A stretch of 64,000 bases of DNA from Leptolyngbyaceae cyanobacterium JSC-12. Lineage in GTDB: Bacteria > Cyanobacteriota > Cyanobacteriia > Leptolyngbyales > Leptolyngbyaceae. Positions 9,953 to 17,732 of the stretch are shown one piece after another; position 1 is the first letter of the stretch, and each line of letters begins with the position of its first letter. The stretch lies in the NCBI GenBank assembly GCA_000309945.1, contig CM001633.1, forward strand, positions 3,064,199-3,128,198, written 5' to 3'. The notes beneath the pieces are model-generated. The model made no database searches. It saw only the letters and a list, made by a program, of their open reading frames with translations, and was not told the origin of the DNA. The translations under genes were made by a program, and so were the position numbers.

Positions 9953-10231
9953 ATGACAGACCTTCACTCGTCTGCCCCAACTGATTTTGAAAGTCTCCCA
10001 CGGGAGATTCGGGTTGCTCAGGTACGTTGCATGGTTGAGGCACTGAGAATTGCTGATGAAATTGCTGAAAAGGGCTATTTAATCACCAGCGCCGAGCTAG
10101 CCGACTTGATGGACATCAACGCCAGCGCCGTAACGAGTCGAGGAGATCATTGGGTTTGGCGAAACTGGGTTGTTTCCAGAGTCAGGCGAGAAGGCAACCA
10201 AATCCTTTGGCAATTAGAGCGTGTGGACTGA
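9953..10231 (+). CDS. Small conserved cyanobacterial protein, winged-helix-like
   Basis: A 92-residue soluble protein I cannot assign to a named family. Residues about 25-90 look like a helix-turn-helix or winged-helix fold: a long helix (VAQVRCMVEALRIADEIAEK), then ITSAELADLMDI and ASAVTSRGDHWVWRNWVV as turn and recognition helix, then a strand pair (VRREGNQILWQLERV). It starts with ATG at 9953 about 100 nt after ccs1. A DNA-binding or adaptor role is inference only. Confidence 0.7.
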   Translation: MTDLHSSAPTDFESLPREIRVAQVRCMVEALRIADEIAEKGYLITSAELADLMDINASAVTSRGDHWVWRNWVVSRVRREGNQILWQLERVD

Positions 10232-10291
10232 AAAGCCCATCCCAGCCAAATATTTTCATGTTCAACCCAATTCCCTGGGGCGCATAAGGAT

Positions 10292-10309
10292 AATGCTTCC
10301 CAGAGCATT
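10292..10309. terminator. Hairpin between convergent genes
   Basis: AATGCT and AGCATT enclose TCCCAG, forming a 6-bp stem between the convergent 92-residue-protein gene and the VKOR gene. No clear T-run follows on either strand, so a bidirectional terminator is only possible. Confidence 0.3.
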
Positions 10310-10320
10310 GCTACGAATCG

Positions 10321-11298
10321 TCAAACTCCGTTCTTAAAGTTCTGAGGGCCCTTATAGCCTGAAATTCTTGCCAACTCAGTCAAGCTTTGAGTTCCAGGAT
10401 AAAACCTGCCATTAATTTCCCAGGTTGGGAAACCAAACGCCTGTCCTGTTTGCTGTTGAGCTTTGGGTGCAATCTGCTCACACAAGGCTGTTTGAGAATT
10501 TTTCCCATCGGCAGCACACTCGATATAAGGGTAAATCTGAGCAGCTTCTTTGCCGAATAGCTCTTTTTGGTCGTGGCAATGGGGACACCAGTAAGCTCCA
10601 TACATCTTTGCCCCAATTTGTTTCAGATGTTTGGCTAACTCAATTTCAGCAGTACCTGACGTATTCGCAACTAGAATACCTGTGTTACCATTTGCCACTT
10701 GTTGATTGGCAGCACTATTGACCGGGGCATAAATTGCTAAGGTGCCAACTAGTGTAATCACAGCGACGATCGCACCCGTGAATAGCAATTGACCCACATC
10801 ATCCCAATCGCGCCCAATCAACGTTAGCACCAGCATGGAAACTGCGAAGATCGCCGAAGCAATGCAGTAATAGCAGATGCCACCTGCTCCGAACTTAGAG
10901 ACAAACTGGGAAAACATAACGTACATCAGGTAGCCGCTAAAAATAGTCATTGCTGTTGCACCAAAGAACAGCAGCCACCAGGTTGTTTTTTCCAGGCTTG
11001 TACGAAGTGGGCGATTTTTATCAGCATTGATCAGCAGTGGGCCCAGTGCAAATACTGCCATTGCTAGGTATGCCAGCAAACCGAACAACGAGAGCGGTAA
11101 GCCAAAAACTGTCGCGTAAGGACTTTCCAACACTCGTTCACAACCACTAGTGGGACACACAGCAGCCGTTTGTGTCAGCTTGTTAATAGTCAGATAGGCA
11201 GTGTTAGCAGCCCCCAATACTGCGATCGCCCCCATGATTGGACGTGCCCAACGGTGAATCCATGGGACATTGCGACGACGACTGACAAGACTAGACAT
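10321..11298 (-). CDS. VKOR-thioredoxin fusion, oxidative folding enzyme
   Basis: Membrane disulfide-forming enzyme, the cyanobacterial counterpart of DsbB plus DsbA. It passes electrons from lumenal or periplasmic thiols to quinone. The 325-residue protein has a VKOR domain with C48/C53 (VCPTSGC) and the quinone-proximal CYYC at 142-145, four to five membrane helices, then a thioredoxin-like domain with CPHC at 238-241. The ATG at 11298 has AAGGGA upstream and is preferred over a TTG-type start at 11319. It is the last gene of a likely btpA-thioredoxin-VKOR transcription unit. Confidence 0.93.
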   Translation of the reverse strand: MSSLVSRRRNVPWIHRWARPIMGAIAVLGAANTAYLTINKLTQTAAVCPTSGCERVLESPYATVFGLPLSLFGLLAYLAMAVFALGPLLINADKNRPLRTSLEKTTWWLLFFGATAMTIFSGYLMYVMFSQFVSKFGAGGICYYCIASAIFAVSMLVLTLIGRDWDDVGQLLFTGAIVAVITLVGTLAIYAPVNSAANQQVANGNTGILVANTSGTAEIELAKHLKQIGAKMYGAYWCPHCHDQKELFGKEAAQIYPYIECAADGKNSQTALCEQIAPKAQQQTGQAFGFPTWEINGRFYPGTQSLTELARISGYKGPQNFKNGV

Positions 11299-11452
11299 AC
11301 AACAATCCCTTACACACAACAGGATCTTCTCAGATTGAGGAAATCATGTTCCATTGTGCCCCATCTAATCCAAGGATTGCAGATCTTCGGATTGGGATTT
11401 TGACAAATCTTACTTCTCTATCAGTAAACCCAGTTTTGCCTGCACCGCTGGC

Positions 11453-11926
11453 TCAAAACTTGCGAGAACCTTTGTAATTCGACGCTTCTGCTAATTCTTC
11501 AAACGACTGTACACCAGGATAAAATTTGCCATTAATTTCCCAGGTTGGATAACCCTTGATTTTTGCAGTCTGGCACAGATTCGGTCTCGGATTCTTACCA
11601 CGGGGATCGCATTCCACATAGTCAATATCCCGAAACGCTGCACCAAACATTTCTATCTGCCGAGTGCAATAGGGACACCAGTAGGCACCGTACATTCTTG
11701 CGCCAATTTTCTTGAGATGATCTGCCAAGGCGGCAATTGAACTGCCATCTGCCACTTTCAGCGTGATGGCAGTAGATTTTGCAGGATGATTGGTCTGTTT
11801 AGCCTGTGATGCTCTGGCGGAAGGGCTGAAATTTATGCTTGTCAGCGCGATCGCCCCAATTACCAGAAACGGAACTTGCCAAACCCTCTGGATCAATCGG
11901 CTCATTATGTTGGATTTCTGTGACAT
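11453..11926 (-). CDS. Secreted thioredoxin-like protein, paralogue of the VKOR C-terminal domain
   Basis: A 157-residue exported thiol-disulfide protein. Residues 1-40 form a signal peptide (hydrophobic VPFLVIGAIALTS, then SARAS). The remainder contains KKIGARMYGAYWCPYCTRQ with CxxC at 84-87, two further cysteines (VECDPRG, NLCQTAK) and YPTWEINGKFYPGVQSFEEL. These match, nearly motif for motif, the thioredoxin part of the VKOR fusion encoded directly downstream. The ATG overlaps the btpA stop codon (TAATG), so the two are translationally coupled. A soluble electron donor or substrate adaptor for VKOR is a reasonable inference. Confidence 0.9.
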   Translation of the reverse strand: MSQKSNIMSRLIQRVWQVPFLVIGAIALTSINFSPSARASQAKQTNHPAKSTAITLKVADGSSIAALADHLKKIGARMYGAYWCPYCTRQIEMFGAAFRDIDYVECDPRGKNPRPNLCQTAKIKGYPTWEINGKFYPGVQSFEELAEASNYKGSRKF

Positions 11927-12774
11927 TAAGAAGAAAGACTAACAGATGACTTGGACTGTAACTCGGTTTTAGCAGCAACACTACGGCGAGCTGCTTCAAC
12001 AAATCGGCTCACCCGAATTGGGTCAATCGGCTGATCCCGACGCCCATGTCGCTTCAGTGAACTACACGTGATTACCCCATCTACTGCCTGCATCAAAGTT
12101 GAGATATTTTCCCAATTTGCACCGCTGCCGATGAAAACTGGAGTTCCGTCAGCCGCTGCTTTTGCCAATTCTAAATCTTCCAAACTGGGAGGGCTACCCG
12201 TTGCCCAACCTGACAAAATTATCGCGTCCGCTAATCCACGCTCAATCGTGTCTTGTACGGCAACGGTTAAATTAGGCGCGCTGAGGGGGCGAGCATGTTT
12301 CACCAACACATCTGCAAAAATCTTGACATCACTGCCTAGTTCTCGGCGGTAGCGCAAAAGCTCATGGGCACGCCCTTCGATCAATCCTTGATCTGTTGCC
12401 ATTACACCAGTTAAGACATTAACTCGGATAAATTGTGCCTGGGTGCAGGTGGCGATCGCCAGAGCACTATGAGCATCGTTTCGCAAAACATTGATCCCAA
12501 TCGGCAAGGTGACCATATTCATCAACCGGTGGACGATCAAACTCATCGCACTCACAACTGCTGGATTCACCTGATCTTTAGCAAACGGTGCATCAAAGAA
12601 ATTTTCGACGATGATCCCATCCACGCCACCTGAAGCAAGCGCTACCGCCTCTTGCTCAGCACGATCAATAACGGCCCTTAAGTTACCACCCCAACGAGGG
12701 GATGTCGGCAGAGGTAGCAGGTGTACAACGCCAATCACTGGGTTTGGGGTCTTAAAAATCTGGATTAAGTCCAC
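11926..12774 (-). CDS. btpA: BtpA family protein, photosystem I biogenesis
   Basis: BtpA in Synechocystis is a thylakoid-associated protein needed for stable accumulation of photosystem I reaction centre proteins. The 282-residue protein has a TIM-barrel type fold related to the BtpA/SgcQ family, with signatures IGVVHLLPLPTSPRWGG near the N-terminus, GGVDGIIVENFFDAPF, FIRVNVLTGVMATDQG and PVFIGSGANWENI. The start is GTG at 12774. The stop overlaps the start of the thioredoxin gene, which links a photosystem I assembly factor to disulfide metabolism. Confidence 0.9.
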   Translation of the reverse strand: MDLIQIFKTPNPVIGVVHLLPLPTSPRWGGNLRAVIDRAEQEAVALASGGVDGIIVENFFDAPFAKDQVNPAVVSAMSLIVHRLMNMVTLPIGINVLRNDAHSALAIATCTQAQFIRVNVLTGVMATDQGLIEGRAHELLRYRRELGSDVKIFADVLVKHARPLSAPNLTVAVQDTIERGLADAIILSGWATGSPPSLEDLELAKAAADGTPVFIGSGANWENISTLMQAVDGVITCSSLKRHGRRDQPIDPIRVSRFVEAARRSVAAKTELQSKSSVSLSS

Positions 12775-13081
12775 GTGTCTCTCAAGCCGGACTCATCTGC
12801 TAAATGTGCAACAGTTCAAATCATAGCGTCATTAGGGTATCCGGAGTCTCATCAATTCAATCGCCATTTTTTCTTCCTGGATCAAAACCTTTTTGTAAAA
12901 TATCGTAATAATCTGGATTATGCGCTACTATAGTCAAAGACAGTATCTGGGCGATTGCATTAGGCAGCAGTCATAGCAGGTTTCTGCTACTGGGTTTAAG
13001 GAGCGGGGATGAATCCGTCGCACTCGTGATCGCTACAGCTTGACGAAGACAGTCCTTTAGCGAGTGACATATTAGGGATAC
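12775..13081. other. Divergent intergenic region between btpA and rimO, with hairpin and possible short upstream ORF
   Basis: This 307-nt stretch has no long ORF. It contains TAGCAG-GTTT-CTGCTA (12973-12988), a 6-bp hairpin. About 20 nt later, AAGGAG precedes ATG at 13009, opening a six-codon frame that ends in TGA at 13029. The rimO start follows 52 nt later with its own TAGGGA site. A leader peptide or structured 5' UTR is possible; nothing proves expression. Confidence 0.3.
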
Positions 13082-14437
13082 ATGGGCAATAAGCCAACCA
13101 TTGCCATCTCTCATCTTGGATGCGAGAAGAATCGGATTGACACAGAGCATATGCTGGGCTTGCTAGCAGAGGCAGGTTACGGAGTTGATGCAAACGAAGA
13201 GCTTGCTGATTATGTAATTGTTAATACCTGTAGTTTTATTCAGGCTGCACGTGAGGAGTCCGTTCGCACTTTGGTTGAACTGGCAGAAAATAACAAGAAA
13301 ATCGTGATCACAGGCTGCATGGCGCAGCATTTTCAGGATGAGTTGTTGCAAGAAATTCCGGAGGCGGTAGCTTTAGTCGGCACAGGTGACTATCACAAGA
13401 TAGTGAATGTGATTGAGCGAGCCGAAGCAGGAGAGCGGGTAAAGGAGGTTTCTCCAGAACCTGTGTATATTGCGGATGAAACTACCCCCCGGTATCGCAC
13501 GACTACTGAAGGGGTTGCCTACTTGCGAATCGCCGAAGGCTGTGACTATCACTGTGCTTTTTGCATCATTCCGCATCTGCGCGGCAAGCAGCGATCGCGC
13601 AGGATTGAGTCTATCGTGAGAGAAGCGGAGCAGTTAGCGGCTGAGGGTGTTCAAGAAATTATCCTGATCTCTCAGATCACGACCAACTATGGGATTGATA
13701 TTTATGGCAAACCGCAGCTTGCAAAACTTCTGCGTGCTCTGGGTAAAGTCGATGTTCCGTGGATTCGCATGCATTATGCCTATCCCACTGGATTAACCCC
13801 AGATGTGATCTCGGCTATTCGCGAAACTCCCAATGTTCTGCCTTATTTGGATTTGCCTCTACAGCACTCCCACCCGGAAGTATTGCGGGCAATGAACCGT
13901 CCTTGGCAGGGGCAGGTCAACGATCGCATTATTGAACGGTTGAAGGAAGCCATTCCTGATGCAGTGCTGCGAACCACCTTCATTGTGGGATTTCCAGGCG
14001 AAACAGAGGAACAGTTTGAGCATCTACTTCAGTTTGTGCAGCGGCATGAGTTTGATCATGTGGGTGTGTTTACCTTCTCACCAGAAGAAGGAACCCCAGC
14101 CTACACCTTACCCAATCAGGTATCTGACGTTGTGATGGAGGCTCGCAGAGATGCGTTGATGCAAGTGCAACAACCAATTTCCTTCAATCAGAATCGCAAA
14201 GAAATTGGCAGGGTTGTCAATGTGTTGATTGAGCAAGAAAACCCTGCGACAGGTGAATTGATTGGTCGTTCTGCTCGCTTTTCCCCTGATGTTGATGGAC
14301 TCGTGTATGTCTCTGGCGAAGCCCGGTTAGGGTCGATGGTTTCCGTTGTGATTGATGATGCTGATGTTTATGACCTGTATGGACACGTTGCTACCATGAC
14401 AGACTTGTTAGAGGGTCAACTCATGTCTGTGCCATAA
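13082..14437 (+). CDS. rimO: Ribosomal protein S12 methylthiotransferase RimO
   Basis: Radical SAM enzyme that adds a methylthio group to the conserved aspartate of ribosomal protein S12. The 451-residue protein shows the three family parts in order: an N-terminal UPF0004 domain with cluster cysteines C14 (HLGCEKN), C50 (VNTCSF) and C79 (ITGCMAQ); the radical SAM core with C154, C158 and C161 ([14 protein letters not shown]); and a C-terminal TRAM domain. It distinguishes itself from MiaB by GCEKN and [15 protein letters not shown] at 13082, with TAGGGA just upstream. Confidence 0.95.
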   Translation: MGNKPTIAISHLGCEKNRIDTEHMLGLLAEAGYGVDANEELADYVIVNTCSFIQAAREESVRTLVELAENNKKIVITGCMAQHFQDELLQEIPEAVALVGTGDYHKIVNVIERAEAGERVKEVSPEPVYIADETTPRYRTTTEGVAYLRIAEGCDYHCAFCIIPHLRGKQRSRRIESIVREAEQLAAEGVQEIILISQITTNYGIDIYGKPQLAKLLRALGKVDVPWIRMHYAYPTGLTPDVISAIRETPNVLPYLDLPLQHSHPEVLRAMNRPWQGQVNDRIIERLKEAIPDAVLRTTFIVGFPGETEEQFEHLLQFVQRHEFDHVGVFTFSPEEGTPAYTLPNQVSDVVMEARRDALMQVQQPISFNQNRKEIGRVVNVLIEQENPATGELIGRSARFSPDVDGLVYVSGEARLGSMVSVVIDDADVYDLYGHVATMTDLLEGQLMSVP

Positions 14438-14465
14438 GTAACCAACTGTGATCGCTGGCTGCTGT

Positions 14466-14511
14466 AATCAGGTCTTTTTCTGATTCGTAAATTTTTGAGT
14501 GCTTTTCACTC
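14466..14511 (+). promoter_or_regulatory. Two hairpins in the leader of the DEAD-box helicase gene
   Basis: AATCAG/CTGATT (14466-14485, T-rich loop) and GAGTG/CACTC (14497-14511, loop CTTTT) lie between rimO and the helicase. The second is about 22 nt before the start codon. The first could end rimO transcripts; together they could form a temperature-sensitive leader. Both hairpins are seen; the roles are inferred. Confidence 0.4.
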
Positions 14512-14533
14512 CCGTTCTATTTAAGGAGATTCA

Positions 14534-16051
14534 ATGACTCTTTCGTTTCATAGTCTTGGACTTTCGGAAGCTCGCAGTCGTTACTTGGAAGAGATGGGCT
14601 TCACGACTCCAACCCCAATTCAGGCACAGGCGATCCCGCATTTACTATCGGGACGCGATGTGGTTGGACAGGCGCAAACGGGGACTGGTAAAACTGCTGC
14701 TTTCTCGTTGCCTATTATGGAGCGGATCGATGTTAAGTCGTCTGCTGTCCAAGCCCTGATTTTGACTCCCACTCGCGAGTTGGCATTGCAGGTATGTCAG
14801 GCAATTCGCAGCTTTAACGACGATCGCCGTTTCCGTGTTGTCACGATTTATGGTGGGCAGGCAATTGAACCACAAATTTCTCGGCTTCAGCGGGGTGCTC
14901 AGGTGGTAGTAGGCACACCAGGTCGAGTTCTGGATTTGCTCAACCGAGGTGACCTGAAGCTGGATCAGGTCAACTGGCTGGTGCTGGATGAAGCGGATGA
15001 AATGCTGAATATGGGTTTCATTCAAGATGTGGAAAAAATCCTCAATCAGGCACCTACAGAGCGCCAGACGGCCTTTTTCTCCGCCACGATGGATCCATCT
15101 ATTCGGAAGTTAGTTACGAAGTTTTTGCGATCGCCTGTGACGATTACCATCGAGCAGCCCAAAGCTGCACCCACCCGAATTAATCAGGTTGCTTATCTGG
15201 TACCCCGTGGCTGGACGAAAGCCCGTGCTTTACTGCCTATCCTAGAGTTGGAAGATCCTGAATCTGCGATCATTTTTGTGCGGACTCGCAAATCGGCTGC
15301 TGAATTGACGAGTCAATTGCAAGCGGCTGGTCATAGTGTGGATGAATACCATGGTGATTTGAGCCAGACTCAACGCGAGCGTTTGTTGCTTCGATTCCGT
15401 CAGCGTCAGGTTCGTTGGGTCGTGGCAACTGATATTGCTGCCCGAGGCATTCACGTTGATGACCTGACTCACGTAATTAACTATGATCTGCCCGATAGTG
15501 TGGAAAATTATGTGCATCGCATTGGGCGAACCGGTCGTGCTGGGAAAGAGGGAACCGCCATTTCAATCATCCATTCTCTGGATCGACGCAAACTGAAGGA
15601 TATTGAGAATCACATTCGGCAGCGACTGGAGATTGTGTCTATTCCCACTCGTGCTCAGATCGAAGCTCGCCAGATTGATAAACTGCAGGCATCTTTGCGA
15701 GAAGCACTGGCGGGTGAACGAATGGCCTCTTTCTTGCCGATTGTGGCGCAACTCTCGGAAGAATACGAACCACACGCGATCGCAGCAGCAGCATTGCAGA
15801 TGGCATATGATCAAACCCGTCCTGCCTGGTTGCGTGCTGCTCAAGAATCAGGTGAGCAGTGGGAAGATCCTGCGCCTCAAACCAACTCCTTTACTCAAAC
15901 CAACTCCTCTAACTCCTTAAGAGGCAATCGCTCTGGTGCCAAGCCGAAGCCAATTAAGCGGAGCAAGCCCATATCAGTTGGCGATCGCCAGGCAGCCGTG
16001 ACTTCTACCAAGCCCTCAAATGGGGAAGCATCTCCTGCGAAAGAGCGGTAG
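14534..16051 (+). CDS. DEAD-box ATP-dependent RNA helicase (CrhR/DeaD type)
   Basis: A 505-residue RNA helicase that remodels RNA duplexes, most often linked in cyanobacteria to cold or redox stress (CrhR). Motifs in order: Q motif (GFTTPTPIQ, 22-30), Walker A AQTGTGKT (47-54), PTRELA, TPGR, DEAD (152-155), SAT, ARGIHVDD and HRIGRTGRAG. The C-terminal 100 residues are low-complexity and end in a basic tail (GAKPKPIKRSKP). AAGGAG lies a few bases before the ATG. Two leader hairpins upstream and a strong terminator downstream suggest a separately regulated single-gene unit. Confidence 0.93.
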   Translation: MTLSFHSLGLSEARSRYLEEMGFTTPTPIQAQAIPHLLSGRDVVGQAQTGTGKTAAFSLPIMERIDVKSSAVQALILTPTRELALQVCQAIRSFNDDRRFRVVTIYGGQAIEPQISRLQRGAQVVVGTPGRVLDLLNRGDLKLDQVNWLVLDEADEMLNMGFIQDVEKILNQAPTERQTAFFSATMDPSIRKLVTKFLRSPVTITIEQPKAAPTRINQVAYLVPRGWTKARALLPILELEDPESAIIFVRTRKSAAELTSQLQAAGHSVDEYHGDLSQTQRERLLLRFRQRQVRWVVATDIAARGIHVDDLTHVINYDLPDSVENYVHRIGRTGRAGKEGTAISIIHSLDRRKLKDIENHIRQRLEIVSIPTRAQIEARQIDKLQASLREALAGERMASFLPIVAQLSEEYEPHAIAAAALQMAYDQTRPAWLRAAQESGEQWEDPAPQTNSFTQTNSSNSLRGNRSGAKPKPIKRSKPISVGDRQAAVTSTKPSNGEASPAKER

Positions 16052-16097
16052 GTGTGAGTTGATTTCTAACTAATAGCACTGACTATTAGCATGTGAT

Positions 16098-16125
16098 GGC
16101 ACCTTTTGACAGGTGCCTTTCTGTT
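16098..16125 (+). terminator. Rho-independent terminator of the RNA helicase gene
   Basis: GGCACCT and AGGTGCC form a perfect 7-bp stem around TTTGAC, followed by TTTCTGTT, 47 nt past the helicase stop codon. This is a textbook intrinsic terminator. Confidence 0.8.
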
Positions 16126-16129
16126 AGGG

Positions 16130-16303
16130 ATGACTAGGAATCAAACCAAATCCTGGCTTTCCAGAGCCAAGATTAAACCTCGATTGGTTGGTCGCTATTG
16201 CACTCCGATGTATCAGCGACGAGATGCTGAATCTGTTTATTGGGAGTATTGGGAGTCTGTGTTGCCAGAAGCCCAGCGGAGGTATTTCACTGAATCCAGT
16301 TAA
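16130..16303 (+). CDS. Small hypothetical basic protein
   Basis: A 57-residue reading frame beginning [18 protein letters not shown], immediately after the helicase terminator and ending 4 bp into the map gene 3' end (convergent overlap). It is basic and aromatic-rich, and its layout (helix, [16 protein letters not shown]) resembles small excisionase-like DNA-binding modules. The ATG has only TTAGGG close upstream. Because a strong terminator lies directly before it, its expression is doubtful. I do not recognise the family. Confidence 0.4.
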   Translation: MTRNQTKSWLSRAKIKPRLVGRYCTPMYQRRDAESVYWEYWESVLPEAQRRYFTESS

Positions 16304-17124
16304 ACTTTTGTGCGATCAGTCAAAATCTCGTAGCCAGTTTCCGTGACTAAAACGGTGTGCTCAAACTGGGCAGAAAGCGAATTATCTACGGTGACCGCTG
16401 TCCAGCGATCGCTCAAAATTCGAGTCACCTTCGATCCCGCATTCACAATTGGTTCGATCGCTAAAGTCATGCCAGCTCGTAATCGAACGTTTGGCATTGA
16501 ATGGGTGCGGAAGTTGAATACAGATGGTTCCTCGTGCAAGTTGCGCCCGACTCCATGCCCTGTAAAGTCTTCAACAACGCTGAATCCGTTCGCCTTGACA
16601 TGATCTTCAATTGCTCCTGCCAAATCTAATAGGTAAGCTCCTGCCTTCACTTGTTCAATTCCCTTGTAGAGCGCTTCTTCAGCCACACGGATAAGTCGAA
16701 CTGCCTCAGGTTTTACGCTTCCTACTGCGATCGTGATGCAAGAATCGCCATGAAATCCTTCAAAATATGCGCCTGTATCTACTTTCAACACATCTCCTGA
16801 GCGAATGACTTTCCGCTTGCTAGGGATACCATGTACGACTTCATGGTTAATCGATGAGCAAATGGAGGCAGGAAATCCATGATAGCCCTTAAAGCTGGGG
16901 GTTGCTCCCATTTCACGAATTCGTCTTTCGGCATGAGCATCGAGATCCGCTGTTGTCATTCCTGGCTCAACTAGTTCTGCAATTTCCTTTAACACGGTTG
17001 CCACAATCCTGGATGCCTGCCGCATAATCTCAATTTCACGGGGTGATTTGAGTTCTACTCCGCGACGTTGTTTTTTAGGCGCAGGCAAAGCAGGCTGGTT
17101 AAGAAGTTGGGTCAAAATGTTCAT
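16300..17124 (-). CDS. map: Type I methionine aminopeptidase
   Basis: Cytosolic metalloprotease that removes the initiator methionine. The 274-residue protein has the five metal ligands in context: [15 protein letters not shown] (two Asp), [12 protein letters not shown] (His), LAIEPIVN (Glu) and [10 protein letters not shown] (Glu). The catalytic His is in [14 protein letters not shown] 25-residue basic N-terminal segment ([14 protein letters not shown]) precedes the core, as in many cyanobacterial forms. ATG at 17124. It lies downstream of, and on the same strand as, the cupredoxin gene. Confidence 0.95.
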   Translation of the reverse strand: MNILTQLLNQPALPAPKKQRRGVELKSPREIEIMRQASRIVATVLKEIAELVEPGMTTADLDAHAERRIREMGATPSFKGYHGFPASICSSINHEVVHGIPSKRKVIRSGDVLKVDTGAYFEGFHGDSCITIAVGSVKPEAVRLIRVAEEALYKGIEQVKAGAYLLDLAGAIEDHVKANGFSVVEDFTGHGVGRNLHEEPSVFNFRTHSMPNVRLRAGMTLAIEPIVNAGSKVTRILSDRWTAVTVDNSLSAQFEHTVLVTETGYEILTDRTKV

Positions 17125-17239
17125 TGTGGTTGAAGGAACGAAAATGAGCGAGCAAACAGCGTTGCACGAATGAATTATTGCAGATCTTTACATTAACCTA
17201 ATTCTGGCTTGGGGGGGAGAATGCAACCAAACCCCCAGC

Positions 17240-17719
17240 TCAACTGGTACTGGCGGTGGTGACTGTCAACTTGCCAACCATTCCAGCCTCGGCGTGCCCT
17301 GGGATTGAGCAATGTAGCTCATAAGTTCCAGTTCTAATGGGAATAAATACCCAATCTGCAATTGCTCCTGGTTTAAGTTCTACCTCGTGAATTGCGCCTT
17401 TGACTTCCACGTTGCCAGCTTCTACTTTTTGTGACCAGATGTTATCGGCAAAGTCTTTAGCTGTGAAGTAATGCTTGCTATTGCTGGGGTTATCGAGTAC
17501 GAGTTTATAGCGCTTGCCCGCTGCAAACTCGATCGCATTGGGCACAAACTTGAGTTCGTTGCTGGTGTTGCCGAGGTGAACCCGGATTTCGCTAGCGGGT
17601 TGACGGGAGAGATCAATTGCGGTTGGAGCGGCGATCGCAGGTGGCAATTTCCAACCCATTGCCAACCCGATTAAACAGCAAATGGTTAATAACCCCTGGA
17701 AAAAGTGGCGCGATCGCAT
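17240..17719 (-). CDS. Secreted cupredoxin (plastocyanin/azurin-like, not PetE)
   Basis: A 159-residue exported protein with a signal peptide (FFQGLLTICCLIGLAMGW, then PPAIAAP) and one cupredoxin domain. The type 1 copper ligands are visible: H83 (SKHYFT) and C137, H142 and M147 in LHCSIPGHAEAGM. It lacks typical PetE plastocyanin sequence, so it is better described as a cupredoxin-domain protein, for copper handling or electron transfer outside the plasma membrane. The ATG lies 13 nt after the M16 peptidase stop, so the two probably form an operon. Confidence 0.88.
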   Translation of the reverse strand: MRSRHFFQGLLTICCLIGLAMGWKLPPAIAAPTAIDLSRQPASEIRVHLGNTSNELKFVPNAIEFAAGKRYKLVLDNPSNSKHYFTAKDFADNIWSQKVEAGNVEVKGAIHEVELKPGAIADWVFIPIRTGTYELHCSIPGHAEAGMVGKLTVTTASTS

Positions 17720-17732
17720 CGTTGTGGACTCC

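Noticed and set aside
17240-17719. Annotation as photosynthetic plastocyanin PetE
   Set aside because: The copper ligands are present but the sequence between them does not follow PetE, so only a general cupredoxin call is supported.
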